A DNA stretch of 64,000 bases from Pedobacter sp. MC2016-15 (GTDB taxonomy: Bacteria; Bacteroidota; Bacteroidia; Sphingobacteriales; Sphingobacteriaceae): assembly GCF_026239695.1 (NCBI RefSeq), contig NZ_JAPIVS010000009.1, positions 157,236 to 221,235 of the forward strand, in the 5' to 3' direction. The notes under the pieces are model-generated. The model ran no database searches and was not told where the DNA came from. It was given only the letters and a program-made list of their open reading frames with translations. A program made the translations under genes and the position numbers. Shown one piece after another: positions 1 through 9,310 of this stretch (positions are counted from its first letter, which is position 1; each line of letters starts with the position of its first letter).

Positions 1-1166
1 ACCCGGTTAGTTTTCTCAGGATCACGGTATTTGATTGCATTGCTAATCAGGTTCTGCAGAATACTCTGCATATAGATCTTTACAAAGAGCACCTCATCTG
101 CCTCTTCAAAATCAGCATCGATCAGCGTTCCTGATCTTTCAATCTCCATTTTGTAGTTTACCCTTACTTCCGCCAGCAGCTGCGAAAGTATAACCGGTTC
201 CTTCAGCAACATCCCGCCCTTCTTGTCCCGCAGCAGAATAATCAGGTCGTCCAGTTTACGGAAGAGCCCTGCAGAAGAGTTTTTCAGCATCTTAAATGCC
301 GGGTTTTCACCGTCGCCAGCGCCATCATCCTCCAGTATAGCTATCAAAGAATTAATATTGCTCAGCGGCCCCCGTAAGTCGTGCGATATAATATGTGTAA
401 AGTGTTCCAGCTCTGTATTTCTTGAAGAAAAGTCCACACTCAGGTTTTTCAGTTCCTGCTGCTGACTGGTCAGCTTCACGTTCTGCACCTTCATCGCTTC
501 AAACATACCCGCATTCCAGCGGTCGCGGTTCAGGATTTTGATCCTCATGATCACCACCGCAGAGATCACCAGTATACTAAAGAGGACAACACTGATCTCT
601 CTTTTTTTTAGTGTTTCTGCGATATTGTGGTTTTCCTTAGCCATGCCCGCGTAGCATCTCTCCAGCAGGCGGCCCGTTATCCTTCTGATCACCCGCATAT
701 CATTTTCTCCGAGGTCAGTATTCACCAGGTCCAGCATCAGTCCCGGTTCCTGCTGTTTTTTCAGGAGTATTGTCCTGCGTAGTTCATTCTCTTTGCTGGC
801 CAGTGTCCGGTTCAGTGTATCCATGTTCAGCTGTTCCGCTTTACTAAAGTGTTTTTGTAAAAGCTGCGTGAGAGAGTCCTGTATCAGCGGGAGAATGCCA
901 ATCGATTGATTATAAGGCATCAGATATTTTTCCCTTCCTGTCAGCATATATCCCCGCTGACCCAGTTCGGCATCTTTGATTGTGCCCAGAATCCTGCGGG
1001 TATAAAGCGCCGCTTTTTCATCCCTGGCTATTTCCTCCATGCTTTCCGTATTCTGCTGCATCAGGTGAAAGAAGAAAACGATATTAATTACTGTCGCGCT
1101 AAAGACGAGCAGAATCAATAATTGTACTCTTCTGTTGCCTGGAGGTGTTTTAAATCGTTTGAGCAT
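1..1166 (-). CDS. CHASE3 sensor histidine kinase, partial at C-terminus
   Basis: Membrane sensor kinase read leftward and cut by the window edge after 388 residues. I translated it by hand from the ATG at 1166-1164. Residues about 14-34 and 191-209 are membrane segments enclosing a periplasmic region. That region carries a CHASE3-type motif (ELGQRGYMLTG, residues 67-77). A short coiled linker leads to a HisKA-like H-box with ISHDLRGPLSN, phospho-acceptor His262. The N-box (QNLISNAIKY, 371-380) of the ATPase domain follows, and the G-boxes lie outside the window. The ligand is unknown. It lies 30 bp beyond the stop of the hybrid kinase on the same strand, so the two are probably cotranscribed. 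Confidence 0.85.
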   Translation of the reverse strand, partial: MLKRFKTPPGNRRVQLLILLVFSATVINIVFFFHLMQQNTESMEEIARDEKAALYTRRILGTIKDAELGQRGYMLTGREKYLMPYNQSIGILPLIQDSLTQLLQKHFSKAEQLNMDTLNRTLASKENELRRTILLKKQQEPGLMLDLVNTDLGENDMRVIRRITGRLLERCYAGMAKENHNIAETLKKREISVVLFSILVISAVVIMRIKILNRDRWNAGMFEAMKVQNVKLTSQQQELKNLSVDFSSRNTELEHFTHIISHDLRGPLSNINSLIAILEDDGAGDGENPAFKMLKNSSAGLFRKLDDLIILLRDKKGGMLLKEPVILSQLLAEVRVNYKMEIERSGTLIDADFEEADEVLFVKIYMQSILQNLISNAIKYRDPEKTNR

Positions 1167-1196
1167 TCCAAAATTTTGCGTCAACAATACTGCCAA

Positions 1197-2981
1197 TTAT
1201 TTGCCTGAACGGTGAGATACCACGGCTTCCAGCTTTTCTTTGAGCAGGAGCGGGGAGAAAGGCTTCAGCAGATAATCGTCGAGGTAAGTGAAATTAAAAG
1301 ATTCCTGTATGTCCACATCGCTTGAGGCCGTCAGCGCAATAATCTTAATTTTTGAAATATTTGGATCCGGCAATTCGCGTATATGCCTTGATGCTTCAAA
1401 ACCATCCATTACCGGCATGTGGATATCCATCAGCACCACATCAAAGGCCCCTGTCTTCACCATATCCAGCGCCTCCTGACCATTTTTAGAGAGCGAATAG
1501 TTACAATCCCACTGGTCCAGAATTTTCTTGAGCAGCATAATATTGATGATATTATCTTCCGCGATCAGAATATTCAGGTTGCTGATGTCACGTACCGTTG
1601 TAGAAATTGCAGGAGATTTTTCCTCAGCTATCTCCGGTTTAGCCAGCTCATAGCTCAGTTCAAAGGAGAACACCGAGCCAATATTTTCCTCACTGATCAG
1701 CCTGAGCTCACTGTCATGCAGGTTGATCAGCCTCTTTACAATGGCAAGCCCAAGGCCTGTTCCGCCATAACGTTTCGTAATATTATTGTTGGCCTGCAGG
1801 AAAGGTTCAAAGATAATCTCCTGTTTATTTACGGGGATACCTATTCCAGAATCCTTCACTGCAAATAAAAGCACAATTTTCTGTCCTATCTGTGCGGTTG
1901 TTGTTACACTCAGTTCAACCCTGCCTCCTGTATCCGTAAATTTCACCGCATTGGATACCAGGTTATTCAGGATCTGCGTCAGTCTCGTCTGGTCGCCATT
2001 GATATACACCTGTTTGCCACCAAAGTCCATCTTCAGTCGCAGATCCAGTCCCTTCTGTTCCGCTTTTGATTTAAATGAAGAGTGGATATTCTGCAGGAGG
2101 ATACTCAGATTGAAATCCGCCTTGTTCAGCACCACCTTGTCCTCATTCATCTTACTGAAGTCCAGCGTATCATTGATCAGTGCCAGCAGGTTTTCTGCAG
2201 AGAAGCGCAGGATAGCCAGGTTTTCCTCCTGGTCCTTTCTCGGGTTCTCTATGCTCAGCACATTGATCATCCCAATCACAGCATGCAGCGGTGTACGCAA
2301 CTCGTGCGACATCGAAGAAAGGAAGTCAGACCGTAGTCGGGTAGCCTCCTGAGCTTCCTTCAAGGCCTGTTGCAGCTGTGCGTTCAGTTCCCTTTCCTTA
2401 TAGTGACTTTGGTAAAAAGACTTAAAGAATTCATAGTGCATCATGATCAGGATGCCGAAGTTTACAATAAATGCCAGCAGGAAAGAAGTATTGCCAATCT
2501 GCATTGCTGTGAGCGACACCGTACCGTTTTGCAGTCGCGTACTGATCATGTGCAGCGCGATAGGAATCACATTTGCCGAAGAATAGAGGATACCCCAGTT
2601 TTTTCCGAGCGTATAAAAACTCGAAGAGATAATAATCAGTGAGAGCTGTAAAGTCACCAGGTTAATCCCGGTGGCATAAAACAGCAGGTTTGTCCAGATA
2701 AAAATGCAGAGCGATAACAGAAATATATGACCAGAAACCTGCCACTTACCCTTTTCCAGTAAGAGGTACAGCGCATATCCCATTGTCACCGCAAGGATAA
2801 ATAACCTGATGATGGTAGTGATATTGGGTTTAGTCAGTGAGGTAAACAGAATTATAAGGGTAAGCGACAGCATGATGATCAACCCGTAGGTCAATATTTT
2901 GATCCGGGATTGCATTAATGGCACCTCGGTATCTTTCATCAGGGCGGCATACTTTAGTTTATACCTGTTTATTATATTCAT
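1197..2981 (-). CDS. hybrid sensor histidine kinase with receiver domain
   Basis: 594-aa hybrid two-component kinase. The N-terminal 190 residues hold about six hydrophobic segments with no obvious periplasmic sensor domain. HisKA has SMSHELRTPL with His226. The HATPase_c domain follows with the N-box NNLVSNAVKF (339-348) and G-boxes DSGIGIP and GGTGLGLAI. A C-terminal receiver domain (about 469-588) has the acidic pair E475/D476, phospho-acceptor Asp519 in VVLMDIHMPVMDG and Lys573. All residues needed for autophosphorylation and intramolecular relay are present. No output domain is attached, so phosphate must pass to another partner. It is divergent from the receiver-PAS kinase starting at 3378. 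Confidence 0.9.
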   Translation of the reverse strand: MNIINRYKLKYAALMKDTEVPLMQSRIKILTYGLIIMLSLTLIILFTSLTKPNITTIIRLFILAVTMGYALYLLLEKGKWQVSGHIFLLSLCIFIWTNLLFYATGINLVTLQLSLIIISSSFYTLGKNWGILYSSANVIPIALHMISTRLQNGTVSLTAMQIGNTSFLLAFIVNFGILIMMHYEFFKSFYQSHYKERELNAQLQQALKEAQEATRLRSDFLSSMSHELRTPLHAVIGMINVLSIENPRKDQEENLAILRFSAENLLALINDTLDFSKMNEDKVVLNKADFNLSILLQNIHSSFKSKAEQKGLDLRLKMDFGGKQVYINGDQTRLTQILNNLVSNAVKFTDTGGRVELSVTTTAQIGQKIVLLFAVKDSGIGIPVNKQEIIFEPFLQANNNITKRYGGTGLGLAIVKRLINLHDSELRLISEENIGSVFSFELSYELAKPEIAEEKSPAISTTVRDISNLNILIAEDNIINIMLLKKILDQWDCNYSLSKNGQEALDMVKTGAFDVVLMDIHMPVMDGFEASRHIRELPDPNISKIKIIALTASSDVDIQESFNFTYLDDYLLKPFSPLLLKEKLEAVVSHRSGK

Positions 2982-3006
2982 GGTCGTGATCTGTGGTTCA
3001 ATATTA

Positions 3007-3014
3007 CAAAATTA
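3007..3014 (-). promoter_or_regulatory. candidate -7 box for the hybrid kinase
   Basis: On the minus strand this reads TAATTTTG, matching the Bacteroidota -7 consensus TAnnTTTG. A start about 7 bases downstream would leave a leader of roughly 20 bases before the ATG at 2981. No convincing -33 TTTG was found, so this is weak. Confidence 0.25.
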
Positions 3015-3340
3015 TTCTTCGATAGCTAACACATGTTTTTTTATAACCAAGTCAAAAAATAAATAATTAATCGATCATATTTATAATGAATGACGATTTA
3101 CAGGTTTTCCTGTATGTAAATTTTAATTAGCGGTTATAACAACAAATACAGATAACACTAAAATATACAACCAGAGGAACTACTTTTGTATCATTTTTAT
3201 ATAATTTGGCTTATCAAATTATAAAACTAAATCCATTTACCGTTGTTCTAAGGGCATACAGAGCCTAATACTTAAATAATTTCCCTTGCTGATACTGTTG
3301 TTTCCTTGCAGTGTACGTATAATCTAACCTATGAAAATCA

Positions 3341-3348
3341 TATATTTG
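3341..3348 (+). promoter_or_regulatory. candidate -7 box for the receiver-PAS kinase
   Basis: TATATTTG matches TAnnTTTG. Transcription would begin near 3355, just ahead of the ATG at 3378. That argues against an upstream in-frame TTG at 3306, which lies before the box. No clear -33 element is visible. Confidence 0.3.
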
Positions 3349-3377
3349 GAGCGCCCCAAATTCGAATTAAGGTTGTA

Positions 3378-4934
3378 ATGAATAAGAGACCGAAAATACT
3401 GTACCTTCAGCACCATGTGCGGGACACAGGACCATTGCTGGAAATACTGGAAGAGTTAGCTCCGACATACCAGTATTTAGCAGTGCAGACCCTGGAGGAA
3501 TATGTCAATCTTTTACAGGATTTCAGACCGGATATCATCATGGCAGATGAAGATCTGGATGTGGTAAGCCCGCGGGAGGCATTGGGTATTTTGCAGGCAC
3601 AAGAGGCAGACGTTCCATTTATCGTCATCTGTGGTACCGCGCGCGAAGATGAAGCGCTCGAATTGCTTAAGGCAGGGGCGGTAGACTACGTATTGAAAGA
3701 AAAACCACAGCGATTATTTTACGTTTTATATAATCAGGCCACCAGGTTAAGGGCAGTTTCCAATATGGAGCAGGCCATCAGGGAGAAAGAACGTTTGTAT
3801 AAACGTAATCTCGCTGATACCACAGCACTTAAAATCAGTGAAAAACAAATTCTTAAATCAAAAGCCAACCTCCGGGCGCTGTTTGATCATACAGAGACCG
3901 CATATCTGTTAGTGAATGATAAGCTAAAGGTTATTTCCTATAATGTCCCGGCAGAAAAGCTCAGAGAGAAATTCGGGTTAAATGAGTTTAAGATTGGTGC
4001 TGATGTAATGGAGTATTTTCCGGCAGTGAGGAAGTCAGAAATTTCAAATATTATACAGCGAGTGCTGGCTGGCGAAAACGTATCCTATCATACTACCCTT
4101 ACAGATCCCGCTGGTGAAGACTTCTGGTACAGTATCAAATGGGTTACTGTAGCGAACGACGAAGATCAGAACTGGGGACTGATCCTGTCTATCAGGGATA
4201 TTACTTCATCAAAAACAACTGCCATGGCTTTAGCTCAAGCGAATGCCGAGCTGAGCAAACGCAATAAAAGCCTGGAGCAGTTTACTTACATCGTGTCCCA
4301 TAACCTTCTTGCCCCGGTAGCCAATATCAAGGGTATTACAGAACTACTGACAGATCCCGACGAGGAACAACATGCAGAATTGGTAAAAGGGCTGAAGACT
4401 TCCATCAATACGATGGATACGATTCTGAAAGATCTGAGCCAAACCTTACAGGTGAGGGATCAGGTGAACAAGAAAAAAGAAGAGGTATTCTTCCGCCAGC
4501 TGGTAGAAGAGATCACTTTTAGTATCAACAACTTAATGATCGCTGAACAGGTCACTATGCATTGTGATTTTGAGGCTTCACAGTCATTTTATACCGTGCG
4601 GGGATACTTATATAGTATCTTTTATAATATCACCTTAAACAGCATCAAATACCGCCGTCCCGAGGCTCCACCGGTTATTATTATTAAAAGCACCATTATC
4701 AAAGACCAGCTGTTATTGACTTTCGAAGACAATGGCAAAGGTATCGATATGCAGAAAAACGGAGCGCATCTTTTCTCATTATACAAACGCTTCGATACCA
4801 GTACCGACGGAAAAGGTATGGGTATGTTTATGGTAAAGACTCAGATCGAAGAATTGGGTGGCAATATCTATGTAGAAAGCCAGGTCGGTGTAGGAACTAA
4901 GATTATGATTAGTCTTCCGGTAACGAAAGAGTAA
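3378..4934 (+). CDS. receiver-PAS-histidine kinase
   Basis: 518-aa soluble kinase with no membrane segment. Order: an N-terminal receiver-like domain (about 5-110, candidate Asp57 in PDIIMADEDL, Lys107), a coiled region, a PAS domain (about 165-275), a HisKA region with IVSHNLLAPV (His308), and HATPase_c with an N-box around FYNITLNSIKY and G-boxes DNGKGID and DGKGMGMFMV. Phosphate probably arrives at the receiver from another kinase and tunes the C-terminal kinase. The ATG at 3378 is preferred over the TTG at 3306 because the receiver fold starts there and a -7 box lies between them. The partner is unknown; the adjacent hybrid kinase is one possibility. Confidence 0.85.
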   Translation: MNKRPKILYLQHHVRDTGPLLEILEELAPTYQYLAVQTLEEYVNLLQDFRPDIIMADEDLDVVSPREALGILQAQEADVPFIVICGTAREDEALELLKAGAVDYVLKEKPQRLFYVLYNQATRLRAVSNMEQAIREKERLYKRNLADTTALKISEKQILKSKANLRALFDHTETAYLLVNDKLKVISYNVPAEKLREKFGLNEFKIGADVMEYFPAVRKSEISNIIQRVLAGENVSYHTTLTDPAGEDFWYSIKWVTVANDEDQNWGLILSIRDITSSKTTAMALAQANAELSKRNKSLEQFTYIVSHNLLAPVANIKGITELLTDPDEEQHAELVKGLKTSINTMDTILKDLSQTLQVRDQVNKKKEEVFFRQLVEEITFSINNLMIAEQVTMHCDFEASQSFYTVRGYLYSIFYNITLNSIKYRRPEAPPVIIIKSTIIKDQLLLTFEDNGKGIDMQKNGAHLFSLYKRFDTSTDGKGMGMFMVKTQIEELGGNIYVESQVGVGTKIMISLPVTKE

Positions 4935-4952
4935 TCATCATAAACATAATTC

Positions 4953-4978
4953 TAATTATGGCGAATTTGCCGTAATTA
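4953..4978. terminator. hairpin between convergent genes
   Basis: A 10-bp stem (TAATTATGGC with GCCGTAATTA, one G-T pair, six-base loop) fills the 47-bp gap between the kinase stop at 4934 and the leftward gene ending at 4982. There is no long U run. It probably acts as a bidirectional terminator. Confidence 0.5.
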
Positions 4979-4981
4979 CAT

Positions 4982-5662
4982 CTATTTAAGCTTTAAAATT
5001 CCCGGCCACATCAGATCCGCTATTGCTTTCATCCCTTTGTCACTAGGATGAGAAGCGACGCCTTGATTATCAAATAGTCCCCAGGCTGCATTGGTTGGGT
5101 CTTTAACCAAATGTCCCAGCGATACGAAATCTGAATGCCTCGCCATTATCCTGTCAACTACAGGATTTCCCCAAAATGATCCGGCGGCAAAGAATCTTAC
5201 GTTCGGGTTGTTAGATTTAAAATAGTTGATCAGCTCTACATATCTCTTTTCAAGCGCTGCTGAATCTACTACAGGCTGTTTTACATTTTCTCCAATTCTT
5301 AGAATTACCAGGTCAGGCTTTTGATCCCTGTACATTTTAAGTTCTGTATCCAGGTCATAGGTGGAATAGTTCATTTCAAACGTTCCTATATATTTTGAAG
5401 TAACTGTGCAGGAGGGATTTTTTTCTTTAAAATTCTTTGTTAGAAGATGTACGAAGTCGAATTCTGCCTTACTCGCTGCCATTCCCCAATTGCCAAGCCA
5501 ACCCACATCCGGATTACTTGCAGTGTAAGTAATGCTATTTCCCAGAATAAGCACATTGGAGAACGTTAATTCAGGTACAGGAGTTTCAGACGATTTTTTT
5601 GAGCAAGAAATGACAATTAAGGCAATAAGTAAGGCTGATAATGCTGAGAGATAATTTTTCAC
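4982..5662 (-). CDS. SGNH/GDSL-family hydrolase lipoprotein
   Basis: Probable secreted esterase/deacylase of the SGNH family, about 226 aa. I place the start at the GTG 5662-5660: it lies 28 bp after the stop of the upstream glycosyltransferase and begins a clean lipoprotein signal (hydrophobic core, then LIVISC, Cys as lipidation site). An in-frame ATG at 5776 would extend into the neighbouring gene. Block I is ILGNSIT (Ser nucleophile), GEN resembles block III, and SHPSDKGM near the C-terminus gives the catalytic Asp/His pair (block V is usually DxxH; here the order reads HxxD). The neighbours suggest removal of acyl groups from surface polysaccharide; the substrate is inferred. Confidence 0.65.
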   Translation of the reverse strand: MKNYLSALSALLIALIVISCSKKSSETPVPELTFSNVLILGNSITYTASNPDVGWLGNWGMAASKAEFDFVHLLTKNFKEKNPSCTVTSKYIGTFEMNYSTYDLDTELKMYRDQKPDLVILRIGENVKQPVVDSAALEKRYVELINYFKSNNPNVRFFAAGSFWGNPVVDRIMARHSDFVSLGHLVKDPTNAAWGLFDNQGVASHPSDKGMKAIADLMWPGILKLK

Positions 5663-5690
5663 ATTTGAGATTTTAACAAATGTATAGATT

Positions 5691-6812
5691 TCATTTATTT
5701 TGATAAAGCTGAATATATTCTTTTGCCAAAGCTGAATCATCAAAATCAATTTTGATTTTAGAGGGTGCTTCTGCATTTATTCTACGCTGTTTGGTGCTAT
5801 CACTGAACAGCGTGTTCAGTTTCTGAGTAATGTTATTAACGTTCAGATCGGTAATCCAGCCCATATCGCGTTCCAGTACATATTTGTACAAGCCCACTTT
5901 GTCGCTAACCAGCACTGGTGTACCCACGGATAATGCTTCTATCGCCACTACAGCAAAGTTTTCATTATAGGAGGTAAGTGCAAACAGGTCAAGCTGAGCG
6001 AGAAACTTAAATTTGTCCTCTCCATTTTTCCATCCAACCCAGTGTAGCTTGCTAGCATTGCCTTTTTCCTCAGCCAATCTTTTCAGGCTGGCGATATAAT
6101 CAGGATCACCATCTCCCGCGATTTGTAATTTATAGTCGAAAGTCACATTGCTTAAAGCCGTGATCAGTAAGTCCAGTCCCTTTTTAGGATCAATGCGAGA
6201 AATAAAGCCGATGGTAAAGACGTCATTATACGTTCGTTGGTAAGCGATATTAGAAAGAGCAACCAGGTTGGGAATCACGTGACCGCGCCAGTGAGGGATA
6301 ATGTTGAGAGATTCTTCCCATTCTGTATCTGCCGTTACATGAAGAGTTGCGTGTTTCAGCAGTCTCTTCCCCATGATATGAACCGCCTTCTTCTTTCGTG
6401 GATTATTTGTCTCTATGATGTATTTACTCAACATACCGTGAGGAGAGAATACAGGTTTTACTTTTTTGATCCTGCAAACACAAAATGCGCCAATAATGAG
6501 GGGGCTCCACCAGGAATGTATATGTACTACATCAAAGCTTTTTATATTATTATAGAGACACCTCCATAAATCAGATGAGACATGTGTATGATCGCCGGTG
6601 ATTCTTTTAAAGTAAGTAACTCTTACTCCGTCTATAATCATTTCTTTCCCTGGTACTACATCTAACTCTGCTTTGCCATTTGCCGTGGTAGTATATACTG
6701 AGACATCATGGCCTTCAAGTGCAAGCTGTTCTGCTAATCGTGCGATTACCACAATTGTTCCTCCATACACGAAAGCAGGTTTATAAGATGGAACTATAAA
6801 CAAGATTTTCAT
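5691..6812 (-). CDS. glycosyltransferase family 4
   Basis: 373-aa retaining GT-B glycosyltransferase. The N-terminal Rossmann half starts MKILFIVPSYKPAFVYGG, where GG is the usual acceptor-side loop. The C-terminal half has FISRIDPKKGLDLLI and the nucleotide-binding ExxxxxxE region (YNENFAVVAIEALSVGTPVLVS). The ATG at 6812 is preferred over the one at 6836 because the conserved beta-strand starts immediately there. It transfers a nucleotide-activated hexose to a lipid-linked or polymeric acceptor at the inner membrane; neither partner can be read from sequence. The SGNH lipoprotein follows 28 bp downstream, so the two form an operon. Confidence 0.85.
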   Translation of the reverse strand: MKILFIVPSYKPAFVYGGTIVVIARLAEQLALEGHDVSVYTTTANGKAELDVVPGKEMIIDGVRVTYFKRITGDHTHVSSDLWRCLYNNIKSFDVVHIHSWWSPLIIGAFCVCRIKKVKPVFSPHGMLSKYIIETNNPRKKKAVHIMGKRLLKHATLHVTADTEWEESLNIIPHWRGHVIPNLVALSNIAYQRTYNDVFTIGFISRIDPKKGLDLLITALSNVTFDYKLQIAGDGDPDYIASLKRLAEEKGNASKLHWVGWKNGEDKFKFLAQLDLFALTSYNENFAVVAIEALSVGTPVLVSDKVGLYKYVLERDMGWITDLNVNNITQKLNTLFSDSTKQRRINAEAPSKIKIDFDDSALAKEYIQLYQNK

Positions 6813-6836
6813 ATGAGCATTAATCTTAAATCTCAT

Positions 6837-7286
6837 CGAAATTAAGATTTTACAACATTCAGTTGTATCGCTGCTAATGGCTTCTCATTTCATTGCTTAA
6901 AGATAAATAAGGATTAAGATTATGGATTTCTTTTTTAATCAACGTTACTCTTCAAAGTTGTAAAAGTTGTTGAGTTTTTCTATTTGATACCAGATGAGAA
7001 GGTCATGGTTGAGAACAAGTATGATCTTCTAAAATCATGTAGAAACAAAATGCCGTTGCTGGAGCAAAATCGAATAATGAATGGGCAGCTTTAAAGATTT
7101 TTTCAAAATCACATTTATATATTGGTTCTTGATCTTAAAAGAAATAAGGAAGGCAGATACCCTATTTAGCGATATACAGGAAGAATATATTCTTTACTTC
7201 TACATGTTTAAAGAAATTATCCGTTTCAAATTATCTCTCCGGGAATTTAAATAAACTTCTGAGCTATATCTTAAATGGTTTTATAC
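6837..7286. other. 450-bp gap with possible gene remnants
   Basis: No track-length gene lies here. On the plus strand an open stretch from 6939 to a stop at 7092-7094 reads as hydrophilic, protein-like sequence (for example ENKYDLLKSCRNKMPLLEQ). It overlaps in another frame the 57-codon ORF at 7081-7254. Together they look like two pieces of a frameshifted gene, but no family is recognised. Confidence 0.3.
7081..7254 (+). CDS. small ORF of unknown function (57 aa)
   Basis: ATG at 7081, TAA at 7252-7254. The product is rich in aromatic and basic residues (starts MGSFKDFFKITFIYWFLILK). It has one moderately hydrophobic helix near the N-terminus and a charged amphipathic C-terminus. No promoter or ribosome site stands out. 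It may be a real membrane-associated microprotein or the tail of a decayed gene whose front lies at 6939-7094 in a different frame. No homologue is known to me. Confidence 0.2.
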   Translation: MGSFKDFFKITFIYWFLILKEIRKADTLFSDIQEEYILYFYMFKEIIRFKLSLREFK

Positions 7287-8294
7287 TTAATCCTTCAGAC
7301 TGTAGTTTTTAAATGTCGTTCTGGCCTTGCCATACTTCACTGTATTAGAGAAGTTCGCTGAGGGCTTTTCTATATAATTCCAGAATACCCAGCTAACCGC
7401 AAAACAGATCAAAGAAACAACGAAGAAAAGAATCCAGAATTGGTTAGGCTTCATATGATTCTGTGCCATGTTAATCATTTTAATTCCAAGGGGGAAGTGA
7501 AGCAGGTAAAGCGAATAAGATACTTCACCTGGAAATTCCAGTATATGAGATACCGGTTTCCTATAATATAAAATAACAAGTATAGTAGCGGTAGCTACAA
7601 TAGATGCTGCTAATTCATAGTATAAAAATGAGAACAGAATCACTAATCCGAGGCAGGCCATTTCAAAATATGTAGACTTCTTACTAGTATAAATCTGATA
7701 TCCAATCGTTCCAATTAAAAAGAAAACAATATACTCCAGAAGTCCGATATACTCGGTTATCAAAGTTTGACTACTTAATAATAGGAGTGGTACTCCGATG
7801 ATCATTGTAAGCCTTGGCAACTTGGATAACAAGACAAAATATATTCCCATGAATATATAATACTCCGCTTCAATTCTTAGTGTCCAGAACACCGGGTTGT
7901 CGGATGGTGCATGGGCATAGAATAGACTTTTCAAAACAGTAAGGGGTGTTTCAGGATTTGGAAGATGCCTGTAATGGTAAGATGCAGCTGCAATTGAAAG
8001 CGTAATTGACAAAGCAATCAGATATGGTGGATGCAGGCGAAGGAGCCTCTTGTATAGGAATCTGAAATAATCTACAAGTTCATATTTTGCCCTATACAAA
8101 CTAAAAGGAATAACAAATCCGGATATCACAAAAAAGATATGTACTCCATACTGTCCATACTCGCCAATCAATCTAAAGAGTTCAGGCGCAACTGTGCCTT
8201 TTGAAATAGGCTTGGCAAAATGACAAAAACAAACTGAAACTACGGCAATACCTCTTAAGAGTGCTAAACTGGTGATTTTTGACTTGTCTGACAT
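7287..8294 (-). CDS. acyltransferase family 3 (OafA/YrhL-like)
   Basis: 335-aa integral membrane O-acyltransferase with about ten hydrophobic helices. The first helix has LALLRGIAVVSVCFCHF, whose His is the conserved catalytic residue of this family. A second conserved region is the R-rich segment FRFLYKRLLRLHPPYL. The protein likely moves acetyl or another acyl group onto a surface polysaccharide. The ATG at 8294 is preferred to an in-frame GTG at 8318. It is a single leftward gene separated from the glycosyltransferase by about 450 bp. Confidence 0.85.
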   Translation of the reverse strand: MSDKSKITSLALLRGIAVVSVCFCHFAKPISKGTVAPELFRLIGEYGQYGVHIFFVISGFVIPFSLYRAKYELVDYFRFLYKRLLRLHPPYLIALSITLSIAAASYHYRHLPNPETPLTVLKSLFYAHAPSDNPVFWTLRIEAEYYIFMGIYFVLLSKLPRLTMIIGVPLLLLSSQTLITEYIGLLEYIVFFLIGTIGYQIYTSKKSTYFEMACLGLVILFSFLYYELAASIVATATILVILYYRKPVSHILEFPGEVSYSLYLLHFPLGIKMINMAQNHMKPNQFWILFFVVSLICFAVSWVFWNYIEKPSANFSNTVKYGKARTTFKNYSLKD

Positions 8295-8318
8295 TCTCTG
8301 CTCTATATAAAAACACAC

Positions 8319-8641
8319 GCATACGTGTGATATTGAATCGCTTGCTCTTTTATTAAAGAAAAAATATGTATTTATACGGTGCTAAAGTTAATTTTAATAT
8401 TGCTATTTAAGAAGTGTATTTTCATAATATTTTACATGTTACGCCAAATGTTATTTTTAATTTCGAATTAATAAATGGTATAAATTTTGGTGTATTATTT
8501 TACGGGATACCGTATATAGTTTTCTGAAAGTACATGTGTTAAATAAACACACTATATTTACTCCCTGGAAATTATTGTGCAAGGCATAGTTTTTGCTTAT
8601 TGCGCATAGATTGCTAGTTAATCTTTCTAACAAAAATTAAT
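8319..8641. other. divergent intergenic region
   Basis: AT-rich gap between the leftward acyltransferase and the rightward polysaccharide locus, so it should hold promoters for both. Only weak -7-like sequences were found (TAGTTTTTG near 8587 has one base too many). An inverted repeat TGTGTT-AAATA-AACACA lies at 8535-8551. No gene is supported. Confidence 0.3.
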
Positions 8642-9310
8642 ATGTTTAAAAAACTACTTGTTATTCCAATAGTACTACTTTGTATGACTGCCTTCGCCCA
8701 GCAAAATGGTGATGCTAAATATAGTTTTGGTGTTAGGGGTTACAATTATCTGGAATTGCCGGAATTGTTAAATCAGGCCAAAAACCATCGTTATACAAAT
8801 TCCAATTTCAGCAGTTATATCATAAAATTTAATGATAACCTCTATAGCTACAGATTGAGCGGTAGCTACTTTAACAAAAACACACAATTTTCGAATAACT
8901 GTGAGGGTTGCGAGCAGGCTAACGGAAAATTAAAAGACTATTCCTTCAAAGCGGGTTTTGAAAAAAACTTTATTTATGGACACGTACAACCCTATTTGGG
9001 TTTTGATATGGGATTCCGTTCAAATGAATTTGATGGGACTCTTACAGACAATGCCTCAAATAATGTGAATGTAAGTACTACAAAAAGAGGTTTCACATTA
9101 GCTCCCGTATTAGGTCTTAAGCTAAATCCAATTAAAGAAATCTCTATATTCGCAGAGAGCAATCTTGAATTCTTTTATGCATGGGGTAAAACCGACTACA
9201 CTGGTTTGCAAGATCCGCAATCAAGAGGCTCAAATAAGTTTCAGAAAGGAGAGTTATTAAACAATCCGGTATCTGTAGGTATTCAAATACATTTAGGTCG
9301 TAAGAATTAA
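8642..9310 (+). CDS. outer-membrane beta-barrel protein
   Basis: 222-aa exported protein. The signal peptide is MFKKLLVIPIVLLCMTAFAQ with cleavage likely after AFA. The mature part has alternating hydrophobic beta-strands, two Cys (NCEGC) that could form a disulfide, and a C-terminal strand ending in VGIQIHLGRKN, typical of small porin-fold barrels. It is the first gene of the rightward locus. Its stop overlaps the rfbD start by one base (TAATG), so translation is probably coupled. Its role in export or adhesion of the polysaccharide is not known. Confidence 0.7.
   Translation: MFKKLLVIPIVLLCMTAFAQQNGDAKYSFGVRGYNYLELPELLNQAKNHRYTNSNFSSYIIKFNDNLYSYRLSGSYFNKNTQFSNNCEGCEQANGKLKDYSFKAGFEKNFIYGHVQPYLGFDMGFRSNEFDGTLTDNASNNVNVSTTKRGFTLAPVLGLKLNPIKEISIFAESNLEFFYAWGKTDYTGLQDPQSRGSNKFQKGELLNNPVSVGIQIHLGRKN

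Noticed and set aside
906..1121. 71-aa plus-strand ORF
   Set aside because: It lies antisense within the CHASE3 kinase, whose hand translation is continuous and has clear domains.
1419..2352. Overlapping plus-strand ORFs of 84-188 aa
   Set aside because: Antisense to the hybrid kinase, no family-like motifs, odd Cys/Ser-rich composition typical of shadow frames.
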